Positions 48,342 through 58,020 of a stretch of 64,000 nt of DNA are shown piece by piece; the stretch's first letter is position 1; each line of letters opens with the position of its first letter. The translations under genes and the position numbers were made by a program. The stretch is from Microbacterium forte (lineage in GTDB: Bacteria; Actinomycetota; Actinomycetes; Actinomycetales; Microbacteriaceae). The stretch is from assembly GCF_031885415.1 (NCBI RefSeq), contig NZ_CP116871.1, forward strand, positions 1,426,001 through 1,490,000. Direction: 5' to 3'. The notes under the pieces are model-generated. The model was given only the letters and a program-made list of their open reading frames with translations, was not told the DNA's origin and made no database searches.

Positions 48342-50795
48342 CTAGATCTTCTCGATCGGCGCGACCTTGATCAGCAGCTTCTTCTGGCCGGCGGAATCGA
48401 AACGCACGTGAGCGATGCGCTTCGCCCCCTCGCCCGTCACCGCGTCGACTCGCCCCTCGCCGAAGTCCGAGTGGCGGATGCGGTCACCGGCGGCGAGTTC
48501 GAGGTCGCCGTTGTCGCGCATCTTCGCCGTCACCCTGTTGGGGAACTTGTCCATCGCCGTGGACAGCGGCTTGAGCGAGTCGCGTCCTGGCAGCTGCTTC
48601 ACCCCGAAACGGTCGCCCGAACCGGAGCCCCCGAATCCGCCTCCCCTGCGTGCGTTGAGCGCGCGGGACTGCATGCCCCCGCGGGAGTTGACGTCGCCTG
48701 GCGACTGGCGCCAGTCGATGAGCCCGGCGGGGATCTCCTGCAGGAATCGGCTGGGCATCGCGACCGAGACCTCTCCGAACTGAGCCCTGGTCATCGCCAG
48801 CGACAGGTGCAGACGCTTGCGAGCGCGGGTGATGCCGACGTAGAAGAGTCGACGTTCCTCCTGCGGGCCGCCCGGCTCACCGGCCGAGATGCGGTGCGGG
48901 ATGAGGTCCTCTTCGACGCCGGTCACGAACACCGCGTCGTACTCGAGCCCCTTCGCGGTGTGCATCGTCATCAGGGACACCGAGCCCGACTCGTCGTCGA
49001 GGTCGTCGGCGTCGGAGACGAGGGCGACCTCCGTGAGGAAGTCGACGATCGTCCCGTCGGGGTTGTTGCGGGCGAAGTCTCGTGCGACGGCGACGAACTC
49101 GTCGAGGTTCTCGACGCGCGCCTCGTCCTGAGGGTCGCGGCTCGCACGCAGCGCGTCGAGGTAGCCGCTCTTCGACAGCAGCACGCTGAGCCCGTCGGCG
49201 ACGGCGGTGGGCGCGGGGACCTCACCGGAAGCGGGGAGCATGATCTCGGTCGCTTCGGCCAGCACGGCATCGAGCTGGGCGATGCCGGCCTGGATCTTCG
49301 GGCCGAAGCCCAGCTGATCCGGCACCGAGAGCGCTTGGCGGAAGGTGATGTCATGCTCTTCGGCGAAGCGGGCGATCGCCGTCTCGGTGACGTCGCCGAT
49401 GCCCCGGCGCGGCTTGTTGAGGATGCGTCGCACCGCCATCTCGTCGGCGGGGTTCGCGACCGCGACGAGATAGGCGAGTGCGTCCTTGATCTCGGCGCGC
49501 TCGTAGAACTTCGTGCCGCCCATGATCTTGTAGGGCACGGCCGAGCGGATGAAGATCTCTTCCAGGGCGCGCGACTGCGAGTTCGTGCGATAGAAGACCG
49601 CCATCTCGGAGTACGGCATTCCGGCCCGGTGCAGCACCTCGACCTCGTCGGCCACGAACTGCGCCTCATCGTGCTGCGAATACCCGGTGAAGCCGACGAT
49701 CATGTCACCGTCGCCCTTGTCGCTCCAGAGCTTCTTGTCCTTGCGGTCGAAGTTGTTGCCGATCACGGCATTCGCCGCGGAAAGGATGTTCTGCGTGGAG
49801 CGGTAGTTCTGCTCGAGCAGCACGACACGGGCGCCCGGGAAATCGCGCTCGAACTCGCTGATGTTGCGGATGTCGGCACCGCGGAAGGCGTAGATCGACT
49901 GGTCGGAGTCGCCCACCACGGTGAGCGAGGCGCCCTCGAGCTCGGGAGTGGTCTCAGGCTCGAAGATCATCATGCCGTTGGAGGCATACGGGTCTGGGCT
50001 CTCGCCCGTCACGGGCCGCGTCAGCTCGTGGATGAGCGCGTACTGGGCGTGGTTCGTGTCCTGATACTCGTCGACGAGCACGTGACGGAAACGACGGCGG
50101 TAGGTGTCGGCGACCTGCGGGAACGCACGGAACAGGTGGACGGTCTGCCCGATCAGGTCGTCGAAGTCGAACGCGTTCGCCTTCTGCAGCTGCCGCTGGT
50201 AATCGGCGAACAGCTCGACGAAGATCCGCTCGGCCGGGTCGCTCATGTTCGCCTGACGCGCATAGGCGTCGGCGTCCGACAGCTCGTTCTTGAGCTTCGA
50301 GATGCGCGACTGCACGGCTCCGGGGGTGAGTCCGTATGCGTCGGCCTCGTGCTGCTTGACCAGACGCTTGATGAGGGCGCGCGAGTCGCCCGAGTCGTAG
50401 ATCGTGAACGACTTGGTGAACCCGAACTGCTGGGCCTCTCGGCGGAGGATGCGCACACAGGCGGAGTGGAAGGTCGAGATCCACATGCCCCGAGCGGCGT
50501 CGCCGACGATCGCCTCGACGCGCTCGCGCATCTCACCGGCCGCCTTGTTGGTGAAGGTGATCGCGAGGATCTGGCTGGGCCAGGCCTCTCGCGCCCTCAG
50601 CAGCGAGGCGATGCGGCGGGTGAGAACGCTGGTCTTGCCCGAACCGGCTCCCGCGACGATCAGCAGCGCGGGTCCGCGATAGGTCACCGCCTCGAGCTGC
50701 TGCGGGTTGAGGCCGGCGAGGAGGTCGTCCTGTCCCTGCGCTCCCGTGGAGCGGGGGCCGACGGATCCGGGAACGATGAGGGGGGCTTCGGTCAT
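48342..50795 (-). CDS. pcrA: UvrD/PcrA superfamily 1 DNA helicase
   Basis: The 817-residue protein has all SF1A helicase motifs: Walker A GAGSGKTSVLTRRI, motif II VDEYQDTNHAQYALI, motif III VVGDSDQSIYAFRGAD, motif IV LEQNYRST, motif V MTMHTAKGLEYDAVFVTGVE and motif VI YVGITRARKRLHL. The C-terminus (FGEGRVDAVTGEGAKRIAHV) is the Tudor-like domain of PcrA that contacts RNA polymerase. It unwinds DNA 3' to 5' in nucleotide excision repair and replication conflicts. TAGACT lies 9 bases before the ATG, implying a very short mRNA leader. Confidence 0.96.
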   Translation of the reverse strand: MTEAPLIVPGSVGPRSTGAQGQDDLLAGLNPQQLEAVTYRGPALLIVAGAGSGKTSVLTRRIASLLRAREAWPSQILAITFTNKAAGEMRERVEAIVGDAARGMWISTFHSACVRILRREAQQFGFTKSFTIYDSGDSRALIKRLVKQHEADAYGLTPGAVQSRISKLKNELSDADAYARQANMSDPAERIFVELFADYQRQLQKANAFDFDDLIGQTVHLFRAFPQVADTYRRRFRHVLVDEYQDTNHAQYALIHELTRPVTGESPDPYASNGMMIFEPETTPELEGASLTVVGDSDQSIYAFRGADIRNISEFERDFPGARVVLLEQNYRSTQNILSAANAVIGNNFDRKDKKLWSDKGDGDMIVGFTGYSQHDEAQFVADEVEVLHRAGMPYSEMAVFYRTNSQSRALEEIFIRSAVPYKIMGGTKFYERAEIKDALAYLVAVANPADEMAVRRILNKPRRGIGDVTETAIARFAEEHDITFRQALSVPDQLGFGPKIQAGIAQLDAVLAEATEIMLPASGEVPAPTAVADGLSVLLSKSGYLDALRASRDPQDEARVENLDEFVAVARDFARNNPDGTIVDFLTEVALVSDADDLDDESGSVSLMTMHTAKGLEYDAVFVTGVEEDLIPHRISAGEPGGPQEERRLFYVGITRARKRLHLSLAMTRAQFGEVSVAMPSRFLQEIPAGLIDWRQSPGDVNSRGGMQSRALNARRGGGFGGSGSGDRFGVKQLPGRDSLKPLSTAMDKFPNRVTAKMRDNGDLELAAGDRIRHSDFGEGRVDAVTGEGAKRIAHVRFDSAGQKKLLIKVAPIEKI

Positions 50796-50894
50796 GGCTC
50801 TATGAGTCTAGGCCGCGCCACCGACACTGCCGTCGGGTGGAAGTCCCGCAGGGACGACGAGGCGCGGAACGCCCTCTCCGACGGTGCGCGCGAA

Positions 50895-50932
50895 GACGGC
50901 CTGGCGCACGAGTCATCGTGCACCAGGCCGTC
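50895..50932 (-). terminator. Terminator of the lamin-tail surface protein gene
   Basis: GACGGCCTGG (50895-50904) pairs with CCAGGCCGTC (50923-50932), and inside it GCACGA pairs with TCGTGC around GTCA, giving a 16-pair stem with one mismatch, 20 bases after the stop codon. Confidence 0.9.
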
Positions 50933-50952
50933 CGTCGTGCGGAGGCGTCGAA

Positions 50953-53795
50953 TCAGGCCGAACGACGACGTCGGCGGGCGACCAGCGCGCCGACGACGAC
51001 GAGCAGCAGCGCCAGCGAGATCATCGCCACGGGCACTTCGACGCCGGTTGCGGCGAGCCCGCTCGGGTCGGTGACGTGGTTGTCGTCGCCGGAGTTCTCA
51101 CCCGGGTCCTCTCCCGGGTTCTCGCCGGGGTTCGCTCCCGGGTCCTCTCCCGGGTTCTCGCCGGGGTTCTCGCCGGTGACCCCGGGGAGGGTGCCGACGC
51201 GCAGCGCCTCCGAGGCGAAGCCGTCGGCGAACCACCAGACCGGGCGCTCACCGTCGACCGACAGCGAGGCCGGAGCCGTCGCGAAGCCCTCGTTGTTGAT
51301 GTCCGGCATGCCGGCGGGGCGGGCGAAGTGCGCGAGTCCGGGCTGGGCCGTGCCGTTCAGCGTGATCTGCGCCGACTGCCCCTGACAGCCGTCATCACAG
51401 ACCGCCCACAGCACGTCGAGCACGCTGTCGTAGTCGAGCGCCATGACCCCGGCGAGCCCCGGTGCGATCTCCGAGACGAGAGTCGCCTGGCCGTCAGCGC
51501 CGAGCGCGAACGCGTAGACGTGGCCGTTGTCCTCCACCGCTACGAAGAACAGACCGTCACCGTGGCCGGCGTAGTCCGCCGGGTCGTAGGCCGAGCCGCT
51601 GTTGACGTCGAAGAGCGCGCCCTCGAGCGCGCTGTCAGGCACCCACTGCACCGCCTCCATGCCGAGGTTCGCTCCCACGGCAGGAAGCAGCGCGGTCAGA
51701 TCCCACTCCTGCTCGGCGACGAGATCGCCGGCAGAGGCCTCGGGATCCACCTTGAGAAGGGTGTTCTGGTTCACGCCCTTGGCACTGTTGTCGCGCTCTG
51801 AGGCGACGTAGACCGCCCCGTCGCCGTCGACGGTGATGCCCTCGGTGTCGGGGCCTGCGGCGCCCGGGTCCGAGGCATCCTTCTGGAACCGCACGCGCTT
51901 GCCCGATTCCCAGCCGGGGATCTGCGAGAACGAGCCGTCGGCATGGGCCTCGAGCTTCCAGATGCGTCCGTCACCGTTGTCGACGGCCCAGAGGAACGAT
52001 CCGTCGGCGGTCTCCTGCACGTCGAGCCCCGAGCTGTCCTCGAGGAAGGTCGGCGCGGTGTCGAGCACCCGGACCTCGGCAGAACCCGGCCAGGGAGAGA
52101 CCTCGATCTCTCCTGCACAGGTGTTGGCCTGGCCCTTGGTGCTCTCCGCGGTGACGGCGAATGCGCCGGTCGCATCGGGGCAGCGGCCCCAGGTGGTCGC
52201 GGCGTGCCCCGCACCCCAGGTGGTCGAGTCGACGAGAAGACCGCCGTCGAACAGGCGCACGGTGTCGCCGTCGCCCAGACCGAAGCCGAGGTCGGCACCC
52301 TCGATGACGAGGTGTCCGCCGGCGCTGATGGTGATGCCGGCCGGGATCGCGTAGGAGTGCGTGTCGTCGTCGTCCTTCACGACGATGCCGGAGACATCGA
52401 GGTCGGATGCCGTCGGGTTGACGAGCTCGACCCAGTCACCCGGCGAACCGCCGTCGGACTCGACCTCGTTGATGCGCACCGCGTTGCCGCACGCGTTGCG
52501 CTGCCCCTTGGTCGAGACCGCGATGTCGATGAAGTCGCCGCTGCCGTCTGCGCAGCGGGCGAGGACGCCTGCCGCGTGCGCGTCGTACACATGCTCGTCG
52601 ACGACGTTGAGGTTCGCGTCGCGCACGGTGACCGTGTCGCCGTTGCCGAGGCCGAAGACGAAGTCCGTGGGCTGGTCGAAGACGAAGTACGCGCCCGGTT
52701 CGAGAACGGTTCCCACGGGCAGCGGAGTCGTCTCCGCGGCGTGGCCGACCGGATCGCCGTCCATGAGCGTCCAGCCGGAGAGGTCGACCGCCGTGCTGCC
52801 GGAGTTCACGACCTCGACCCAGTCGGTCGCGTCGCCGTTGGACTCGATCTCGTTGATGACCACATCGGGCATCACGCACGAGTTCGCGCCGCCCATGGTC
52901 GGGTGGGCCAGCACGAAGGCGCCCTCGCCGTCAGGGCAGCGTGCGAGAGTCGCGGCAGCGGCGTCGCCGTCGATCGCCGCGTGGCCCTCCCACGGAAGAG
53001 TGTCGTCGATCTGCGCGCCGACGGCGTCGAACAGTCGGATGCGGTCTGCGCTGCCGATCCCGATCGGGTCGCGGAACGCGGTCTCGGCGCCGTCGACGAG
53101 GCCGATCGTGCCCTCCTCGACCACGAGGAATCCGCCGGCGGCGATCTGCGCCCCCGGCAGGAACTGCCAGCGGTGGTCGTCCGAGTTGTCGCGGATCTCA
53201 TAGCCGGAGATGTCGAGCGCGGCGTCTCCGGAGTTGTGGAACTCGACCCAGTCCGCGGGTTGCGAATCGACCTCGTTGATGACGATCGAACCGCCGACAG
53301 GGGCGTCCGGGGCGAACACGTTGGCCGCGCCCTTCGTGGACTCGGTGGTCTCGGCCCACTCGACCGTGCCCGCGACCTCGCGGGCACCCCAGGTGACAGC
53401 GGCGTGAGCGGTCCAGGCGGTCTCGTCGACGAGGGTCGCGCTCCGGTCGAACAGGCGGACCTGGTCGTCCTTTCCGAGACCGAAGGCGAAACCGCCGACG
53501 CCGTCCGCTGCCTCATCGAGCACGAGGTGGGCGCCGGGTTCGACGAGGGAACCGTCGGGGAACACGTACGACTCGTCGTCGCCGTCGTCCTTCACGACGA
53601 ACCCGCTCAGATCGACGAAGACGTCGGAGGTGTTGACGAACTCGATCCAGTCTCCGGGAACGCCCCCGCTGGATTCGACTTCGTTGATCCGGATGCCGAG
53701 TTCGGCTCCGGTGGCGGCGAGGGCACGGCGAGCAGAGCGGCAGCGCTGAGCGCGCAGACCGTCGTGACCGCAGCCGCGGATTTCAAGCGGGACAT
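50953..53795 (-). CDS. Multi-domain lamin-tail (LTD) surface protein, cell-wall anchored; apparent frameshift after signal peptide
   Basis: The intact frame (50953 to about 53730) holds four lamin-tail domains, each opening like INEVES..DWVE (near 53670, 53290, 52870 and 52480), then a beta-propeller-like region (SSGLDVQETADGSFLWAVDN; DTEGITVDGDGAVYVASERD), an acidic Pro/Gly repeat linker and LAATG followed by a hydrophobic helix and RRRRR, an LAxTG sortase-type anchor. The secretion signal MSRLKSAAAVTTVCALSAAA is present at 53795 after CAGGAG, but in another frame. One extra G in GTGCCC near 53721-53727 would join them to read LLAVALAATGAELGIRINEV. So this is one gene with a 1-nt deletion, either a real mutation or a sequence error. 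Confidence 0.8.
51101..51172. repeat. Two tandem 36-bp repeats coding the Pro/Gly/Glu linker
   Basis: 51101-51136 and 51137-51172 are identical over the first 33 bases of each 36-base unit (CCCGGGTCCTCTCCCGGGTT start). On the minus strand they encode GENPGE/GEDPGE-type hexapeptides between the propeller region and the wall anchor of the surface protein. Flanking partial units extend the array. Such repeats can vary in copy number. Confidence 0.75.
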
Positions 53796-53922
53796 GGGGC
53801 TCCTGGGGGAATCAGACGGGTATGACTCCACATCAGCGATGCCGCATGGCCGCCCGACGACCCGCAGGTGCACGGATGGTGAACGAGCGGTGGCGGTTCA
53901 CATCCGAGCAGCGGGTCGCCGG

Positions 53923-54942
53923 TCAGGCGATGCGCGTTCCCGGAGGCAGCCGCTTGGCCGGCGTCCGGGTGCGCGACCACGCTCCGGCGAAGAGCCCACC
54001 GGCGATGAGGATCTGCACGCCGAGGCCCACGAACCAGCTCGGGACCGTGCTGGCGATGATCTTCTCGGGGGTCGGATACTCGAACACCTCGTTGGAGCAC
54101 TCGTCCCAGCTCTGCTCGACCGGCGGCTGCTGGGCCGTGCGGACCCCGAGCTTGATCTGCCCGAACATGTCGACGGGGTAGCCGTCGGCGTTGAACTCGG
54201 TCGGTGTGGCGTCGGCGAGGACCACGAACGGGTTCGCGGCGAGAACCCACCAGACGTAGTCGAAGCGCGGAACCTCCTGCGTGTAGGTCTCCCAGGAATC
54301 GCAGTCCACGATGCCGTTCGGGTCGTACGGACGGCTCTGCTGCTCGACGTCGGTCCGCACCGCCAGGCCGCCGAGCGCGAACACGACCAGAGTGCCGATC
54401 GTGAGGCCGGCGACGACGAGGTACGTCGTCGCGACGGAGAAGAGCGGGCGGGCGATCAGGCCGCTCAGCCCGACACCGATCGCCGCGACGACGATGATCT
54501 CCACCACGAGCACCAGCAGCGAGACGAGCAGCACCACGGCATTCGCTCCGCCGCCCAGCAGCGAGATCGCCAGGAAGGGAATCGCGACGATCAGGAACGC
54601 GAATCCCGTCGCGACCGCGGCGGCGAGCTTGCCGAGCATGATGTCGCCGGTCGAGGCGGCCGTCACCTGGACGGCCGCCAGGGTCGCGGCGTCGCGATCC
54701 CCGTTGATGGCGTTGCCGCTGAGCGTGGGCGACACGAGCACGACGAGCAGGAGCACCATGTTCACGACGATCGAGAAGACGCCCGCGCCGACGAAATCGG
54801 CCCAGGAGTAGACCGCGAATGCGAGCACGGTGACGCCGAGAAGGAGCACCCCGAAGATTCCGAGGAGCACGTACCAGCCGACGCTGCGGAGTCTCTGCGT
54901 CAGTTCGAGACGGGCGATGATGCGGATGTTCGAGATGCTCAT
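53923..54942 (-). CDS. ABC-2 type transporter permease
   Basis: The 339-residue protein has six predicted membrane helices, beginning NIRIIARLELTQRLRSVGWY with LLGIFGVLLLGVTVLAF following, and a large extracytoplasmic loop (about residues 210-300) rich in Asp/Trp/Tyr before the last helix near the C-terminus. This is the ABC-2 fold of drug, polysaccharide or lipid exporters. It overlaps the ATPase gene by ATGA. Substrate is unknown; the surface-protein gene follows 127 bases downstream on the same strand. Confidence 0.88.
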   Translation of the reverse strand: MSISNIRIIARLELTQRLRSVGWYVLLGIFGVLLLGVTVLAFAVYSWADFVGAGVFSIVVNMVLLLVVLVSPTLSGNAINGDRDAATLAAVQVTAASTGDIMLGKLAAAVATGFAFLIVAIPFLAISLLGGGANAVVLLVSLLVLVVEIIVVAAIGVGLSGLIARPLFSVATTYLVVAGLTIGTLVVFALGGLAVRTDVEQQSRPYDPNGIVDCDSWETYTQEVPRFDYVWWVLAANPFVVLADATPTEFNADGYPVDMFGQIKLGVRTAQQPPVEQSWDECSNEVFEYPTPEKIIASTVPSWFVGLGVQILIAGGLFAGAWSRTRTPAKRLPPGTRIA

Positions 54943-55949
54943 GCGCCTGCCTCCCCGTTGTCGGTCGCTGCGGGCGGGGAGGGCGGCGCCGTCGGAGGAG
55001 CCTGCGCCGCAGATCGCGCTGCGGCCGCAGCCGGGTCGTTCAGGGTGAGGAAGGTGTGCTCGAGCGCGCTCTGCGCGGGGGCGAATTCCGAGATCTGGAG
55101 ACCCGCCTGCACCAGGGAGCGCAGGCCCAGTGCGGCCGCCTCCTCGGAGTCGAAGCCGACGAGCACTCCCCCGCGATCGGCACCGAGCGACTCGATCGGC
55201 AGTCCGAGGGTCTTAGCCACCTGCCAGGAGTCCGCGTTCTGGCGGGCGGCGTCGGCCCCCAGCAGCCGGACGCGCCAGGCACGCCCTGTCGACTGCCCCG
55301 GCGCGGCATCGACCACCGAGCCCGCGACGAGGAACACGGCGTCGTCGACGACCTCCTCGAGCTCCGACAGGATGTGACTCGAGATCAGCACCGTGCGTCC
55401 CTCGGCCGCGAAGCTCCGCAGCAGCGTCCTCAGCTGGATGCGCGCCTCCGGATCGAGACCCGATGCGGGCTCGTCGAGCAGCAGCACCTGCGGATCGTGC
55501 ACGAGCGCGCGGGCGAGGCCGAGCTTCTGCTTCTGGCCGCGCGACAGCACTTTGGCCGGAGAATCGGCGAGATCTCGCAGACCGACGAGCTCGAGCAGCT
55601 GCGCCGCCCGGGCGGCTGCGTCCGGCACCGGGATGCCGTACAGCCGTGCCGTCGTCGTGATCGTCTCGCGAGCGGTCAGCGACGGCCACGCGCCGAGGGC
55701 GTCCGGCATCCACCCGAGCAGCCGTCTCGCCGCGAGCGCGTCCTCCGACGGGTCGACTCCGGCGATGCGAATCGTCCCCGCGTCCGGAGCCAGGAGCGAC
55801 GCGAGCATCAGCAGCAGCGTGGTCTTGCCCGCACCGTTGGGGCCGACGAGTCCGGTCACCCGCCCTGGCTCGGCGCGCAATGTCGCGGAGCGCACCGCCT
55901 GCACGCTCCCGAACGATCTGCTGACACTGTCGACGATGATTCCGGTCAT
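54939..55949 (-). CDS. ABC transporter ATP-binding protein
   Basis: The 336-residue ATPase has Walker A GPNGAGKTTLLLMLA, Q-loop, signature LSRGQKQKLGLARALVHDP and Walker B VLLLDEPASGLDPEARIQL, followed by an H-loop (ISSHILSELEEV) and a C-terminal domain of about 100 residues typical of CcmA/YhaQ-type exporters. It is the motor for the ABC-2 permease that overlaps its stop codon. The tail is Ala/Pro-rich. Confidence 0.93.
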   Translation of the reverse strand: MTGIIVDSVSRSFGSVQAVRSATLRAEPGRVTGLVGPNGAGKTTLLLMLASLLAPDAGTIRIAGVDPSEDALAARRLLGWMPDALGAWPSLTARETITTTARLYGIPVPDAAARAAQLLELVGLRDLADSPAKVLSRGQKQKLGLARALVHDPQVLLLDEPASGLDPEARIQLRTLLRSFAAEGRTVLISSHILSELEEVVDDAVFLVAGSVVDAAPGQSTGRAWRVRLLGADAARQNADSWQVAKTLGLPIESLGADRGGVLVGFDSEEAAALGLRSLVQAGLQISEFAPAQSALEHTFLTLNDPAAAAARSAAQAPPTAPPSPPAATDNGEAGA

Positions 55950-56047
55950 CGGGGCAGTCTCGCATCTGTTCTCGCCGGATCACGGGAGGCCGAAACGGAT
56001 ACACAGCGAATCGGCAGATGTTCAGGCTGCGGTGCGAGGATCGAGAC

Positions 56048-56443
56048 GTGCGAACGATCCTCAACATCATCTGGCTGATCTTCGCCGGATTCGGTCTCTT
56101 CCTCGGCTACATGCTGGCGGGCATCCTGCTGTGCATCCCGATCGTGACGATCCCCTGGGCCATCGCCTCGTTCCGCATCGCCCGCTACGCGATCTGGCCG
56201 TTCGGACGCGAGATCGTCAGCAAGCCGACCTCGGGGGTCGGCTCGTTCCTCGGAAACGTGCTGTGGGTGATCCTCGCGGGTTGGTGGCTGGCGATCGGCC
56301 ACATCGTCTCGGGTCTGCTGCTCTGCGTCACGATCATCGGCATCCCGATGGGCATCGCCGACTTCAAGATGGTGCCCGTCTCGCTGATGCCGCTCGGCAA
56401 GGAGATCGTGTCTCGCAAGGGCGCATTCGACCGCACCCTCTGA
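56048..56443 (+). CDS. YccF domain-containing membrane protein
   Basis: The 131-residue protein has two YccF repeats, each a hydrophobic hairpin followed by a conserved turn: IPIVTIPWAIASFRIARYAI with WPFG, and TIIGIPMGIADFKMVPVSL with MPLG. YccF proteins are small inner-membrane proteins of unknown role. The GTG at 56048 (MRTILNIIW) is preferred over the start 30 bases earlier, since GAGG lies upstream and homologues begin here. It is divergent from the ABC ATPase gene. Confidence 0.88.
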   Translation: MRTILNIIWLIFAGFGLFLGYMLAGILLCIPIVTIPWAIASFRIARYAIWPFGREIVSKPTSGVGSFLGNVLWVILAGWWLAIGHIVSGLLLCVTIIGIPMGIADFKMVPVSLMPLGKEIVSRKGAFDRTL

Positions 56444-56475
56444 CGGATCGCACCGTCCGACCTAGACTGGCCGGA

Positions 56476-56937
56476 ATGGATGCCGACCGCCTGATCGCCT
56501 GGGACGAGGAACTGCGCCGGGCCCACACCCGACTCCGAGCGGCCCTGGAGGCGACGCGAGCGGCTCTCGACGAGGGCGACGACCGCCCGGATGCCGCCTC
56601 CGATCTCGCCCTCTTCTGCATCGGCTTCTGCTCCGCGCTCGACGGCCACCATCTGAGCGAGGACCGCGCCCTGTTCCCGGCCCTGCGTGCGGAGCACCCC
56701 GAACTCGGCGACGTGATCGACAAGCTCATGCAGGATCACTCGATGCTCGCGCACCTGCTCGGCGCACTGCGAACCGCCGTCGAGGACGGCGAGAGGGCCG
56801 AGACGATCGAACGACACCTCGGCGGTGTCGCCGCGATCATGGAGTCGCACTTCCGATTCGAGGAGCGCGAGATACTGGCCCCGCTGCGCGCACTGCATCT
56901 CGATCGCGCGGTGCCGGACGTGCTCGGCCCGCTCTGA
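56476..56937 (+). CDS. Hemerythrin/HHE domain-containing protein
   Basis: The 153-residue protein is an all-helical bundle with histidines placed for a di-iron hemerythrin-like site: His near RRAHTRL, the GHHLSEDRALFP pair, MQDHSMLAHLL and SHFRFEEREILAPL. Such proteins bind oxygen, NO or iron in the cytoplasm. TAGACT lies 7 bases before the ATG at 56476 and no Shine-Dalgarno is present, so it is probably leaderless. A longer upstream frame overlaps other genes and is not used. Confidence 0.88.
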   Translation: MDADRLIAWDEELRRAHTRLRAALEATRAALDEGDDRPDAASDLALFCIGFCSALDGHHLSEDRALFPALRAEHPELGDVIDKLMQDHSMLAHLLGALRTAVEDGERAETIERHLGGVAAIMESHFRFEEREILAPLRALHLDRAVPDVLGPL

Positions 56938-56950
56938 GCACGCCGCTCAG
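56934..56950. terminator. Small hairpin across the convergent stop codons
   Basis: CTGAGC and GCTCAG pair perfectly around ACGCC, spanning both the hemerythrin and GDPD stop codons. At 6 bp it is at best a weak terminator. Confidence 0.35.
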
Positions 56951-57933
56951 TCTCGGAAGAACCCGACACCGAGATCCGGATGGTCGACGAACACCCCGTC
57001 GACCCCGGTGCGCGCGATCGCGCCCCACTCGGCCTCGTAGTCGCCGTAGGCGCTCTTGCCTCCGGCACCGCGGTACTCCGCCGAGAGGAAAGCGTTCTCG
57101 GGGCGGCACGTCCACGTGAAGACCGTGAGCCCTCGGGCATGGGCATCGGCGACGATCGAGTTGCCGGCGGCGAGCAGCATCCGCTTGTTCACGCTGATGC
57201 CGTCGACCTGACCGACCAGTCCGTCGAGCCCCTTCGGGGTGACCGTGGCCTTGTAGGTCAGCGCGTGCTTGCCCTGCGCGACCAGAAGGTCGTAGGGGCG
57301 CCCGGAGGCCTCGATCAGGTAGATGTACGAGGCGGCGATGCCCCGCGCTCTGAGGTCGCCGAGAATCGTCGACTCGAAGCACTCGATGATCAGAGGAAGC
57401 TCGTCGCTCGCCCATCCGGCAGCACGCAGGTCGCGCTCGATCAGCGGCGCGAGGTCGAGGCCGATCCCCGCGAAGTACGTGGCGTGCTTGACCTCGAGCA
57501 CGACGCCGATCTCGCGCCCGTGCTCGACCGACCCGGCGCGCACGATGTCGAGCACATCGGTGAGCCGCAGAATGGCCTGCGAGCCGTTGAAGGTCGCGCT
57601 CGACAGCCGCACCTCTGGCAGTCGTTCGCGGCTGCGCAGCGTCGAGAGCTCCTCCCATGTGAAGTCCTCGGTGAACCAGCCGGTCAACGCCTGACCGTCG
57701 ACGCGCTTGGTCGTCTTGCGGTCGGCGAACTCGGGGCGCTCCGCGATGTCGGTGGTCCCCGAGATCTCGTTCTCATGCCGCACCACGAGCACGCCGTCCT
57801 TGGTGGCGACGACGTCGGGTTCGACCGCATCCACCCCCATCGCGAGGGCGAGCTCGTAGGAGGAGCGACTGTGTTCCGGACGGTAGCCGGGCGCACCGCG
57901 GTGCCCGATCACGAGAGGCGATTTCCTGGGCAC
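56947..57933 (-). CDS. Glycerophosphodiester phosphodiesterase family protein
   Basis: The 328-residue protein has the GDPD barrel motifs: VIGHRGAPGYRPEHSRSSYE with the first catalytic His, VDAVEPDVVATKDGVLVVRHEN (metal-binding Glu/Asp and second His), VVLEVKHATYF and FTWTCRPENAFL. It hydrolyses glycerophosphodiesters to glycerol-3-phosphate and an alcohol. No signal peptide is present. The start is the GTG at 57933, with TACGCT exactly 6 bases upstream, giving a leaderless mRNA; the longer frame to 58137 overlaps the next gene. Confidence 0.9.
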   Translation of the reverse strand: MPRKSPLVIGHRGAPGYRPEHSRSSYELALAMGVDAVEPDVVATKDGVLVVRHENEISGTTDIAERPEFADRKTTKRVDGQALTGWFTEDFTWEELSTLRSRERLPEVRLSSATFNGSQAILRLTDVLDIVRAGSVEHGREIGVVLEVKHATYFAGIGLDLAPLIERDLRAAGWASDELPLIIECFESTILGDLRARGIAASYIYLIEASGRPYDLLVAQGKHALTYKATVTPKGLDGLVGQVDGISVNKRMLLAAGNSIVADAHARGLTVFTWTCRPENAFLSAEYRGAGGKSAYGDYEAEWGAIARTGVDGVFVDHPDLGVGFFRD

Positions 57934-58020
57934 GCTCTCAGCGTAGGACACCCTGATGACCCGGCATTCCGGGTATCGTGGAGGAAAGCGACCTACAACC
58001 CACTTTGGAGTGAGGCCCAC

